The position numbers and the translations under genes were made by a program. Under the pieces are notes generated by a model, which saw only the letters and a list, made by a program, of their open reading frames with translations, did not search any database and was not told the origin of the DNA. DNA of 64,000 nucleotides from an uncultured Collinsella sp. (GTDB lineage: Bacteria > Actinomycetota > Coriobacteriia > Coriobacteriales > Coriobacteriaceae): contig UQSB01000004.1 of the NCBI GenBank assembly GCA_900543505.1, positions 1 through 64,000 of the forward strand, written 5' to 3'. Shown in pieces: positions 57,174-64,000 of the stretch (position 1 is its first letter; the number at the start of each line of letters is the position of its first letter).

Positions 57174-58138
57174 TATCGCTTCCAAAAGTGGAGGATGAGC
57201 GTCGTGCGGTTTTGCTGTTCGGTTTTGACCAGGATGTTGTGGATGTGGGTCTTGACGGTGCCCACGGCAAGGAATAGCTCGTCAGCGATCTCTTGGTTCG
57301 ATTTGCCCAGTACGACCAGACGCATAACTTCGGTCTCACGGTTGGAGAGCTTGTAGGCGTTGCGATAGAAGGGCATCTGCTCTTCTATGTGTCGATCAAG
57401 ATCGCTGACGTTCTTTCCCTCGGGCGCCTCCTGCATGCGGATTGAAAGCACGTGGTAGGAGTAGATGATCAGCAGAATCGCAAAGTAGCAGGCAAAGACG
57501 TTTTCGCTAAAGTTGCGTTCGGACAGATATAGTTGCAGCCAAGAGGGCGCCAGACTCATGGGGACAATCAGAATGTTGTAGAAATCCTCGGCAACGATGC
57601 AACCGACCAGAATAGCGCCGATAATCAGGTGCTTTTGTTGGTTGTTGACACGTGCCTTCAGCTCGACTTGTGTGCTCTTGCGTGCCGTCCAAAAGATATA
57701 TAGCCCCACGAAAACAAGGAATACCTGACGCATCGTGTAGTAGAGCCATTGATGAATGGGGCCGTAGGGGACAGCGACGATAATCAGCAGCTCGCTCAGC
57801 AAGAACGTTGCGACGGGAATGACAAACTGCTTTTTTGAATGCTTGTCGAGCAAATCCATGGCAATGAGCCAAATAAAAGCCTGCGAAGCGGTCGCCACAA
57901 AGGTCCGCAACACAGGCATGGTAATTGAGTAATAGTCGCTGGCTGGAAAACTCTGGTTTTGCAGCGTGTATTCAAAAAAGAAAATCTCGGTCATCTCGAT
58001 GGCATAGCAGATAAATACGCCGCTGCCATAGATAAAGAAGCGTCGACGGGACGAGGCATAGGCGGCAAGCGAGAGCACCGCCGTCACAATACAGATCACG
58101 AGTATCGCTAGGGTATAGAAGAACATCAGGGTGTTCAT
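57173..58138 (-). CDS. aguR: Membrane LuxR-family regulator, AguR-like
   Basis: A 321-residue one-component sensor-regulator. About seven hydrophobic segments fill residues 1-235 (FFYTLAILVICIVTAVLSL, FFIYGSGVFICYAIEMTEI, FACYFAILLIIYSYHVLSI). A LuxR-type HTH lies at about 255-315: LSNRETEVMRLVVLGKSNQEIADELFLAVGTVKTHIHNIL. AguR of lactococci and streptococci has this plan and activates the agmatine operon in response to agmatine. Divergence from the ptcA-aguD-aguA genes supports the name, but the fold is common in Coriobacteriia, so it remains an inference. Confidence 0.75.
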   Translation of the reverse strand: MNTLMFFYTLAILVICIVTAVLSLAAYASSRRRFFIYGSGVFICYAIEMTEIFFFEYTLQNQSFPASDYYSITMPVLRTFVATASQAFIWLIAMDLLDKHSKKQFVIPVATFLLSELLIIVAVPYGPIHQWLYYTMRQVFLVFVGLYIFWTARKSTQVELKARVNNQQKHLIIGAILVGCIVAEDFYNILIVPMSLAPSWLQLYLSERNFSENVFACYFAILLIIYSYHVLSIRMQEAPEGKNVSDLDRHIEEQMPFYRNAYKLSNRETEVMRLVVLGKSNQEIADELFLAVGTVKTHIHNILVKTEQQNRTTLILHFWKR

Positions 58139-58468
58139 CTGTCACCGTCCCATCTCATTTATTCTATGGCCGAGTTCTGTATACCTTGTGGGATATAGAC
58201 GTCTCAACCCTTCGTTTCATTGTGGATTAGGCGCCGAGATACAGCATAGCCGTATACCGTTCGTGGTTCTAGATGGTAAACCCCCTGTAAACTCTTGACC
58301 TGCGGGTTTATATTGGTTTAGAGGGGGTGTAACTCCGTGAACGGTCTTTAATCCCGAATAAACTAGGTAAAAATTGCATACGGGTGAATGATGGTCTTGT
58401 CAACACGAGGCGTGATGTTCGAGCGCCTCATAGTAATAGTCGGCAAGACCGGCGGAAAGGAAATCGAC
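58139..58468. promoter_or_regulatory. Divergent aguR-ptcA control region
   Basis: An inverted repeat ACCCCCTGTAAAC/GTTTAGAGGGGGT (58280-58292, 58316-58328, one mismatch) encloses CTTGACCTGCGGGTTTA, which contains the inverse of a CCGCAGGT core. A GTGAACG at 58337-58343 has a weak partner ATAAACT 21 bp on (58358-58364). These are the best candidates for AguR or carbon-control sites. No clear -35/-10 pair was found. Confidence 0.45.
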
Positions 58469-59542
58469 ATGGCACTGCCTAAGGATTTCATCGACACCAA
58501 CGACTTCACCAAAGAGCAGATCCTGGCTATCGAGGATCTTGGCCTGGCAATGAAGAAGGCCATCAAGGTTGACGGTTATTATCCGCACCTGCTCCGCAAC
58601 AAGAGCCTTGGCATGATCTTCCAGCAGGTCTCCACCCGCACTCGTCTTTCCTTCGAGACCGCTATGACCGACCTCGGCGGCCACGCTCAGTTCTATGGCC
58701 CTGGCACCATTCAGCTCGGTGGCCACGAGTCCCTGGGCGACACCGCTCGCGTCATGGGCGACCTGCTCGACATCATGATGGCTCGCGTTGACCGTCACAA
58801 GGACGTCGTCGGCCTCGCCGAGGGCTCCGCTGTGCCCGTCATCAACGGCATGTCCGAGTTCAACCATCCCACGCAGGAGATGGGCGACCTCATGACCATG
58901 CTCGAGAACCTCCCCGAGGGCAAGAAGATCGAGGACTGCACCCTGGCCTTCATCGGCGACGCCACCCAGGTCTGCGTCTCCCTCATGTTCATCGCTTCCA
59001 AGGTCGGCATGAAGTTTGTCCAGTTTGGACCTAAGGGCCACCAGATCCCCGACGGCGGCCTGCACGTTGGCACCGTCGAGGAGCGCGCCGAGTTCGGCAA
59101 GCAGATGATGGCCATCGCCGAGGAGAATTGCAAGGTCTCCGGCGGCTCGGTCGTCATCTCCGACGACATCGAGTGCATCAAGGGCGCCGACTTCATCTAC
59201 ACCGACGTGTGGTATGGCCTGTACGACGAGGAGGTCTCGGGCGAGAACTACATGGACGTGTTCTATCCCAAGTATCAGGTCACCATGGACATGATGAACT
59301 TCGCCGGCCCCAACTCCAAGTTCATGCACTGCCTGCCGGCCACCCGCAACGAGGAGGTCGTCGACGAGGTCATGGACGATCCCGAGCGCTCCCTGTGCTG
59401 GGTCGAGGCCGAGAACCGCAAGCACTCCATCCGTGCTCTCCTTGCCGCCCTGGGCAAGCGCACCCCGCTCAACGACGAGGGTGTCGAGTACTCCGCCAAG
59501 GCTGAGCTCCACGCCGCTCTCGAGGCTCTCGAGCAGCTCTAA
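58469..59542 (+). CDS. ptcA: Putrescine carbamoyltransferase
   Basis: A 357-residue transcarbamylase converting N-carbamoylputrescine and phosphate to putrescine and carbamoyl-phosphate. Carbamoyl-phosphate site QQVSTRTRLSFETAM; then GPGTIQLGGHESLGDTARVMGDLLDI, HPTQEMGDL and MHCLPATRNEEV. The GGHE/IQLGG form and NGMSEFNHPTQE are typical of PTC rather than ornithine carbamoyltransferase, and the agmatine deiminase gene nearby agrees. ATG 58469 follows GGAAAGGAAA. Confidence 0.9.
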   Translation: MALPKDFIDTNDFTKEQILAIEDLGLAMKKAIKVDGYYPHLLRNKSLGMIFQQVSTRTRLSFETAMTDLGGHAQFYGPGTIQLGGHESLGDTARVMGDLLDIMMARVDRHKDVVGLAEGSAVPVINGMSEFNHPTQEMGDLMTMLENLPEGKKIEDCTLAFIGDATQVCVSLMFIASKVGMKFVQFGPKGHQIPDGGLHVGTVEERAEFGKQMMAIAEENCKVSGGSVVISDDIECIKGADFIYTDVWYGLYDEEVSGENYMDVFYPKYQVTMDMMNFAGPNSKFMHCLPATRNEEVVDEVMDDPERSLCWVEAENRKHSIRALLAALGKRTPLNDEGVEYSAKAELHAALEALEQL

Positions 59543-59604
59543 GCCTCAAGGCTTCTAAAAGCACGTTTGCGGGCGGCGGATGCTCGTCTCCTGTCGCCCG
59601 CTCA

Positions 59605-59644
59605 CCGAGGCCCAAGCAATTGCCTTAATACCTTAGGGCCTCGG
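59605..59644 (+). other. ptcA-aguD intercistronic hairpin
   Basis: CCGAGGCCC and GGGCCTCGG form a perfect 9-bp stem with a 22-base loop; a smaller GCGGGC/GCCCGC hairpin precedes it. No U-tract follows, suggesting processing or partial attenuation. Confidence 0.5.
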
Positions 59645-59675
59645 ATCTGTCCAAGACTGAGCGAAGGAGCTCATC

Positions 59676-61115
59676 ATGAGCGACGGAAAGAAAAAGCTTT
59701 CCTTCTTGACGGTCATTTCGACCATCATCTGCGTCGTCTTCGTTTGCGAGGCCGCCGCTCCTGCTGCTGCCATTGGCAACCAGCAGTTCTTCTGGTGGAT
59801 CTTCCTGATCCTGACCTTCCTGCTTCCCTACGGCATGGTTGTTGCCGAGCTCGGTACCACCTATGACGGCGAGGGCGGCATTTACGACTGGGTACGCGAT
59901 GGTCTGGGCGACAAGTGGGGCGCTCGCATTTCGTACTACTACTGGGTTAACTACCCGCTGTGGATCGCCTCGCTGGCTACCATGTTCCCCGACATTTTGG
60001 GCATGGTCTTTGGCGTCGAGTTCAACTTGATCGCCAAGATGGGTATCGATCTTGCCTTTGTGTGGATCGTCTACCTCATGGGCCGCTCCAAGGCGGCCGA
60101 CTCCGAGTGGGTTCTGAACGGTGGCGCCATCATCAAGGTCGCCGTCGCCGTTATCGTTGGCGCTCTGGGCATTTGGTATGCCATGGAGAACGGTTTTGCG
60201 AACGACATGTCCGCTGCCACCTTCCTGCCCGAGCTCACCAACACCAACGCTCTCGGCTACCTGTCGATCATCATCTTTAACTTCATGGGCTTCGAGGTCA
60301 TCTGCACCATGACCGACGACATGGCCGATCCCGCTCGCGATATCCCCAAGGCTATCATCGTCGGTGGCCTGTCCATCGCCGTGATCTACCTGTTCGCTGG
60401 CTTTGGCATCGGCGCTGCGGTGCCGGCCGATTCCATCGACCCCGACTACGGCATGATCGTCGCAGTCCAGACCATGGTGGGCGACTCCATGATCTTCAAG
60501 GTCATCTGCATCGCCTTCCTGATCACCCTGTTCGCCAACATGGCCGCCTGGTCCTTCGGCGTCAACTCCGTCGCCCGCTACGCTGCCGAGCACGGCAACA
60601 TGCCCAAGGTCTTCGCCTCGATGATCTCGGATGACGACATGCCCAACGGCGCCAACCTGGTCAACGCCATCGTTGCCTCCCTGGTGCTGTGCCTGCAGCT
60701 CGTACCCATCGACGCCATCTCCAACGGTGTCTTCTGGATGCTCTTCGGCACCTCCGTCGTCTTCCTGCTGCTGACCTACATCCCGATGTTCCCGGCGTTC
60801 CTCAACCTTCGCAAGAACGACCCCAACCGCGAGCGTATCTTCACGTTCCCGTTTAAGGGCGCCATGATGAAGGTCATGCTGGCCATCCCTTGCATCGAGC
60901 TGATCCTGGCCATCGTTGCAACGCTGGTGCCGCTCTCTGCCGCTGAAATTGGCGACAAGCTCCCGATGATCGTTATCTTCATCGTGCTTCTGCTCATCGG
61001 CGAGGTTGTCCGCGTCGTCAGCGCCAAGGGCCGCGAGACCGAGTACAAGGGCCTCACTCCCGAGCTGGCAGCTCAGCGTCTCGCTGAGGAGGCCGCCGAG
61101 GCCGAGGAGGACTAG
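59676..61115 (+). CDS. aguD: APC-family agmatine/putrescine antiporter
   Basis: A 479-residue, 12-helix amino acid/polyamine antiporter. It starts SFLTVISTIICVVFVCEAAAPAAAIGNQQFFWW, with GGIYDWVRDGLGDKWGARISYYYWVNYPLWIAS and FNFMGFEVICTMTDDMADPARDIPKAI as further APC signatures. Between ptcA and aguA, exchange of external agmatine for putrescine is the likely function. The C-terminus is Glu/Ala-rich. A second, similar gene follows aguA. Confidence 0.9.
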   Translation: MSDGKKKLSFLTVISTIICVVFVCEAAAPAAAIGNQQFFWWIFLILTFLLPYGMVVAELGTTYDGEGGIYDWVRDGLGDKWGARISYYYWVNYPLWIASLATMFPDILGMVFGVEFNLIAKMGIDLAFVWIVYLMGRSKAADSEWVLNGGAIIKVAVAVIVGALGIWYAMENGFANDMSAATFLPELTNTNALGYLSIIIFNFMGFEVICTMTDDMADPARDIPKAIIVGGLSIAVIYLFAGFGIGAAVPADSIDPDYGMIVAVQTMVGDSMIFKVICIAFLITLFANMAAWSFGVNSVARYAAEHGNMPKVFASMISDDDMPNGANLVNAIVASLVLCLQLVPIDAISNGVFWMLFGTSVVFLLLTYIPMFPAFLNLRKNDPNRERIFTFPFKGAMMKVMLAIPCIELILAIVATLVPLSAAEIGDKLPMIVIFIVLLLIGEVVRVVSAKGRETEYKGLTPELAAQRLAEEAAEAEED

Positions 61116-61401
61116 AGCACCCGGATTCGGGGCTCCAACCTTCCAATTGTCTAACCATTCCTTGGGGCGGGTGCGAGCGATAGCTCCGGTAACCACCGCC
61201 CGCCCCAACCTCTCTCTTTCGTATCCTTCGTGCGTTTTGTCTCCACGCACTTGGTTACGTTGCCGCTCGTCGGTGCGGCTCCGTGAAAACCGGCACCGGG
61301 CGCCCCGACCTTTGCCGGGGGACGGGCGCCCACTATCTCTTGGTTTTAGGCTGCGGGTAATCCGCCCGCGGCAAACGATCGTTCGATTTGGAGGAAATCT
61401 T
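61116..61401 (+). other. Leader region of aguA with hairpins
   Basis: TTGGGGCGGG (61162-61171) and CCCGCCCCAA (61199-61208) form a 10-bp stem. Further on GGGCGCCC near 61298 can pair with GGGCGCCC near 61325. The 286-bp gap in an otherwise tight cluster suggests a separate promoter or attenuator; no promoter was identified with confidence. Confidence 0.4.
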
Positions 61402-62607
61402 ATGCGTACGATCACCGAGTCCGAGTCCACCCCCAAGGCCGACGGCTTCTTTATGCCCGCCGAGTTCGCCCCGCAGGATCGCGTGTGGATGGGCTGGCCC
61501 CACCGCACCGACACCTGGGCCCACGGCGCCAAGCCTGCTCAGAAGCAGTATGCCGCCATCGCCCGCGCCATCTCCGAGTTCACCCCGGTCTATATGTGCG
61601 CCAACCAGGTCGACTATGCCAACTGCAAGGCCGTCTTCGAGAACGACGAGAATGTCACCGTTATCGAGATGACCACCGACGACGCTTGGTTCCGCGACAC
61701 TGCCGCCACCTACGTCATCAACGGCAAGGGTGAGAAGCGTGCCAACCACTGGCACTTCAACGCCTACGGCGGTCTCGTCGATGGCCTCTATTTCCCGTGG
61801 GACAAGGACGAGCAGATCGCCCTTAAGATGGCTGAGCTCTCCGGCTGCCGTCGCTACCGTCCCGATGACATGATTCTCGAGGGCGGCTCCATCACCGTCG
61901 ACGGCGAGGGCACCCTTGTCGTGACCGACCAGTGCCTGCTTTCCCCGGGCCGCACCTGCTCTGCGGTGCTCGAGGAGGAAGAGGATCCCGAGTCCATCTG
62001 GCCCAAGTTCCACAAGAAGTTTGAGCCCTGGAGCGAGGAGCTTCGCGCCTATATGGACGAGCACCTCAAGGATTACCTGGGTGTCGAGAAGGTCATCTGG
62101 GTCAAGGAGGGCATCGACCCCGAGGAGACCAACGGCCACATCGATGACGTCGCCACGTTCATCGCTCCGGGCGTCATGGCCTGCATCTGGACCGACGATC
62201 CCGAGTATCCGTTCTACGAGCAGTGCCACGCTGCCTACGAGACCCTCTCCAACGCCGTTGACGCTAAGGGCCGCAAGATGAAGGTCTACAAGCTCTGCAT
62301 GCCCGTGAACCCGCTGTTCATGGACCAGGCTTCCTGCGACACCATCGACGCCGACGAGAACGCCGAGCCGCGCGTCCCCGACGAGCCGCTGATCGCCTCT
62401 TACATGAACTACCTGGTCACCAACCACGGCGTTATCGTCCCGCAGTACGGCGACGAGAACGACCAGCTGGCCGTCGACACGCTCCAGAAGATCTACGACG
62501 AGGTCTGGGGCGAGGGCGTCTACAAGTGCGTCGGCGTCCAGTCCGAGCAGGTCGTCTTCGGTGGCGGCAACATCCACTGCATTACCCAGCAGGAGCCGTC
62601 CGCTTAA
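61402..62607 (+). CDS. aguA: Agmatine deiminase
   Basis: A 401-residue guanidino-modifying enzyme producing N-carbamoylputrescine and ammonia. Motifs: MPAEFAPQDRVWMGWPHRTDTWAHGAKPAQ, MTTDDAWFRDTAATYVIN, DDMILEGGSITVDGEGTLV, ETNGHIDDVATFIAPG and the catalytic Cys in FGGGNIHCITQQEP near the C-terminus. It is longer than the usual 365-380 residues, mainly through charged insertions in the middle (EEEEDPESIWPKFHKKFEP). ATG 61402 follows TTGGAGG. Confidence 0.95.
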   Translation: MRTITESESTPKADGFFMPAEFAPQDRVWMGWPHRTDTWAHGAKPAQKQYAAIARAISEFTPVYMCANQVDYANCKAVFENDENVTVIEMTTDDAWFRDTAATYVINGKGEKRANHWHFNAYGGLVDGLYFPWDKDEQIALKMAELSGCRRYRPDDMILEGGSITVDGEGTLVVTDQCLLSPGRTCSAVLEEEEDPESIWPKFHKKFEPWSEELRAYMDEHLKDYLGVEKVIWVKEGIDPEETNGHIDDVATFIAPGVMACIWTDDPEYPFYEQCHAAYETLSNAVDAKGRKMKVYKLCMPVNPLFMDQASCDTIDADENAEPRVPDEPLIASYMNYLVTNHGVIVPQYGDENDQLAVDTLQKIYDEVWGEGVYKCVGVQSEQVVFGGGNIHCITQQEPSA

Positions 62608-62621
62608 TCGTCTGACTTTCC

Positions 62622-62706
62622 GAGGCACCCCATCTCGCCGCTCAAACCGTCGCTCGCGTACCAAAGTACGCTTCGCTCCTCTTTCGCGGCGACCTGGGGC
62701 ACCTCG
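62622..62706. repeat. Dispersed 84-bp element, copy 2
   Basis: Nearly identical to 33237-33320; the main difference is in the centre, where CGTACCAAAGTACG replaces CGTACATGAAGTACG. It begins 15 bp after the aguA stop. Confidence 0.75.
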
Positions 62707-62803
62707 AAAACCCAGCCGATCAATCGGACGGTCGGTGAATCGGACCATCTTGGGGCATTGATGGTTGATTTGCTTGATGTCTTGGTCGGTTGGGTTTTTC
62801 TTT

Positions 62804-62839
62804 GGGCACTCCGTTGCCTCCACTTCGGAGTGCCCTTTT
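62804..62839 (+). terminator. Terminator of the agu genes
   Basis: Perfect 10-bp stem GGGCACTCCG/CGGAGTGCCC with a 12-base loop, followed by TTTTCTTT. Confidence 0.85.
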
Positions 62840-62851
62840 CTTTGATTGAGT

Positions 62852-62920
62852 ACGCGTCTGGCCTGGGATTTTTTGCGGGTTAGGCCAATTGTTCGCTTGA
62901 ATTTCCCAGGTCAGACGCGT
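62852..62920. repeat. Palindromic element I
   Basis: 17-bp arms ACGCGTCTGGCCTGGGA and TCCCAGGTCAGACGCGT, one mismatch, with a 35-base centre that includes TTTTTTGCGGG. It resembles the other long-arm elements in size but lacks the CCGCAGGT core. Confidence 0.6.
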
Positions 62921-62975
62921 CTTCAATTGCCGAAAGTTATCGGTCGTGAACGCGGCCGTTTTGATCGGAGTATCT

Positions 62976-63158
62976 ATGTACCAGCGTATCGTTATCTACA
63001 CGCGCCTGTTCCGCGAGCGTTGGTCCAACAAATGCATCCTCTCCTCTCTCTGGGATGGCACCTGCACCGGTGACGCGGCCTGCAACCCTACCTTGGGCTG
63101 CGCCTTCGGTACAGATGCCATCCTTTTTGCTGTAGGGGGCGCGCGCCATGGCAGGTAA
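62976..63158 (+). CDS. Possible 60-residue leader ORF overlapping the second antiporter
   Basis: ATG 62976 is preceded by TCGGAG at proper spacing and encodes MYQRIVIYTRLFRERWSNKC followed by a Cys/Gly/Ala-rich part. Its stop lies 11 bp inside the next gene, the same overlap seen in the coupled EIIC/EIID and ABC pairs here. No homology is recognised, and it may be chance. Confidence 0.25.
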   Translation: MYQRIVIYTRLFRERWSNKCILSSLWDGTCTGDAACNPTLGCAFGTDAILFAVGGARHGR

Positions 63159-64000
63159 AAAGTTCTCCCTGATCGAGGTCATCCTTTCGGTTATCTGCGT
63201 CGTGTTTACCATCGAGGCGGCGGCTCCGGCATCTGCCATGGGTAACGTACAGTTCTTCTGGTGGATTTTCCTTATCATTACGTTTTTGCTTCCCTATGGT
63301 CTGGTGGTGGCCGAGCTGGGTACGGCGTTTGATTCCGAGGGCGGCCTGTACGATTGGGTTCGCTTGGGCCTGGGCGACCGTTGGGGCGCCCGTTGCTCTT
63401 GGTGCTACTGGGTTAACTTTCCGCTGTGGGTGGCAAGTATCGCCTGCATGTTCCCCAGTGTCATTAATGCGGTGTGGGGTATCGAGTTTTCACTCGGGAT
63501 CCGAATTGCCATCGAGATTGCCTTTGTGTGGGGCGTCACGGTCATGGCAATGCAGCCGGTGGCGGAGGCCGATTGGGTTATGGACGGCGGCGCCGTCATC
63601 AAGGTGCTCATTACCGCTGCGGTGGGAATCGTCGGCATTTGGTTTGCCTGCAATAACGGCTTTGCCAACGACATGTCGTTTAAGACCTTCATTCCAGATC
63701 TGGGCGACACCAATTCGTTGACGTACCTATCGATTATCCTGTTCAACTTTATGGGCTTCGAAGTGGTCGCGACCTTTGCCAGCACGATGAAGAACCCGTC
63801 GCGTGATATCCCCAAGGCGGTTATTGCCGGTGGCGTGGCCATTGCGGCGATCTACATCATCTGTGGCATTGGCATTGGAGCCGCGGTTCCCACCGAGCAG
63901 CTTTCACTCGATTCGGGCATTGTGGACGCAGTCGCCGCTATGGTGGGGCGCACCCACCCGCTGACGATGGTCGTGGGCGTGGCCTTTTTGGTGACGCTGT
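63148..64000 (+). CDS. Second APC-family antiporter, cut by the window end
   Basis: Open from ATG 63148 through the last base (284 codons seen, no stop). It begins MAGKKFSLIEVILSVICVVF and follows the aguD protein closely (QFFWWIFLIITFLLPYGLVVAELG, YDWVRLGLGDRWGARCSWCYWVNFPLW, LFNFMGFEVVATFASTMKNPSRDIPKA). It is a paralogue of the aguD gene and probably transports a related polyamine or amino acid. TAGGGGG lies upstream. Confidence 0.88.
   Translation, partial: MAGKKFSLIEVILSVICVVFTIEAAAPASAMGNVQFFWWIFLIITFLLPYGLVVAELGTAFDSEGGLYDWVRLGLGDRWGARCSWCYWVNFPLWVASIACMFPSVINAVWGIEFSLGIRIAIEIAFVWGVTVMAMQPVAEADWVMDGGAVIKVLITAAVGIVGIWFACNNGFANDMSFKTFIPDLGDTNSLTYLSIILFNFMGFEVVATFASTMKNPSRDIPKAVIAGGVAIAAIYIICGIGIGAAVPTEQLSLDSGIVDAVAAMVGRTHPLTMVVGVAFLVTL

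Noticed and set aside
58469..59542. Ornithine carbamoyltransferase (argF)
   Set aside because: The superfamily is shared, but the substrate-binding segments and the neighbouring agmatine deiminase and antiporter indicate putrescine carbamoyltransferase.
59625..61532. 635-codon minus-strand open frame opposite aguD
   Set aside because: Low-complexity Gly/Asp/His/Val composition typical of an antisense shadow; aguD on the plus strand has clear APC motifs.
61333..62823. 496-codon minus-strand open frame opposite aguA
   Set aside because: A shadow frame; aguA carries all catalytic motifs and a ribosome binding site.

Overview
The window looks like a chromosome segment from a gut Actinobacterium of the Coriobacteriia, most likely Collinsella or a close relative. 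This is inferred from the G+C-rich coding sequence, the dense set of PTS operons, an AguR-like membrane LuxR regulator, and the combination of lactose-PTS/tagatose and agmatine pathways. No 16S rRNA gene is present to confirm it. Many long reverse-frame ORFs are shadows caused by the G+C-rich codon bias.

Layout. 1-7.9 kb: housekeeping and unassigned genes (solute-binding lipoprotein, long-form HPF, DegV, a beta-hydroxyacid dehydrogenase with a His/Cys-rich tail, HEAT-like protein, isocitrate-type dehydrogenase, membrane-anchored SurA-like protein). 8.4-18.5 kb: amino-sugar (GalNAc-type) utilisation with mannose-family EIIA-YajC-EIIB-EIIC-EIID, a GntR regulator, AgaS, a NagA/AgaA deacetylase, an epimerase/tagatose-6-P kinase pair and YhcH. 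18.6-25.1 kb: tRNA-Thr, an orphan EIIB lacking its catalytic His, two DUF4143-type ATPases each preceded by short tandem repeats, galM and a DeoR regulator. 25.1-35.5 kb: lactose PTS (lacG, lacE, lacF), a LacI regulator, lacA-lacB and a second epimerase-lacC pair. 36-42.5 kb: galactitol-type PTS operon with dehydrogenase, pentose-phosphate epimerase and a PRD regulator. 42.6-46.8 kb: galK-galT and a divergent LacI regulator. 46.9-57 kb: FprA flavoprotein, DeoR regulator and class II aldolase, HAD/AraC pair, a Nudix-Vsr fusion and a BceAB-type ABC system. 57-64 kb: agmatine deiminase pathway (AguR-like, ptcA, aguD, aguA, and a second antiporter cut by the window end).

How they fit together. 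GalNAc-derived sugars (AgaS), lactose (LacEFG then LacAB) and possibly galactitol all lead to tagatose-6-phosphate. LacC (two copies) and a KbaY/GatY-like aldolase would take that to triose phosphates. GalKTM provides a Leloir route for galactose.

Most notable non-genic signals: a GTRAACG half-site repeated in direct orientation exactly 21 bp apart at six places upstream of these sugar genes; tandem 23-bp and 34-bp repeats before the two ATPase genes; a family of palindromic elements with unrelated arms but a shared internal 12-mer; and operator pairs matching the local LacI and GntR regulators. All coordinates and motifs come from reading the sequence by eye. Family assignments rest on recognised motifs, and no database search was run.
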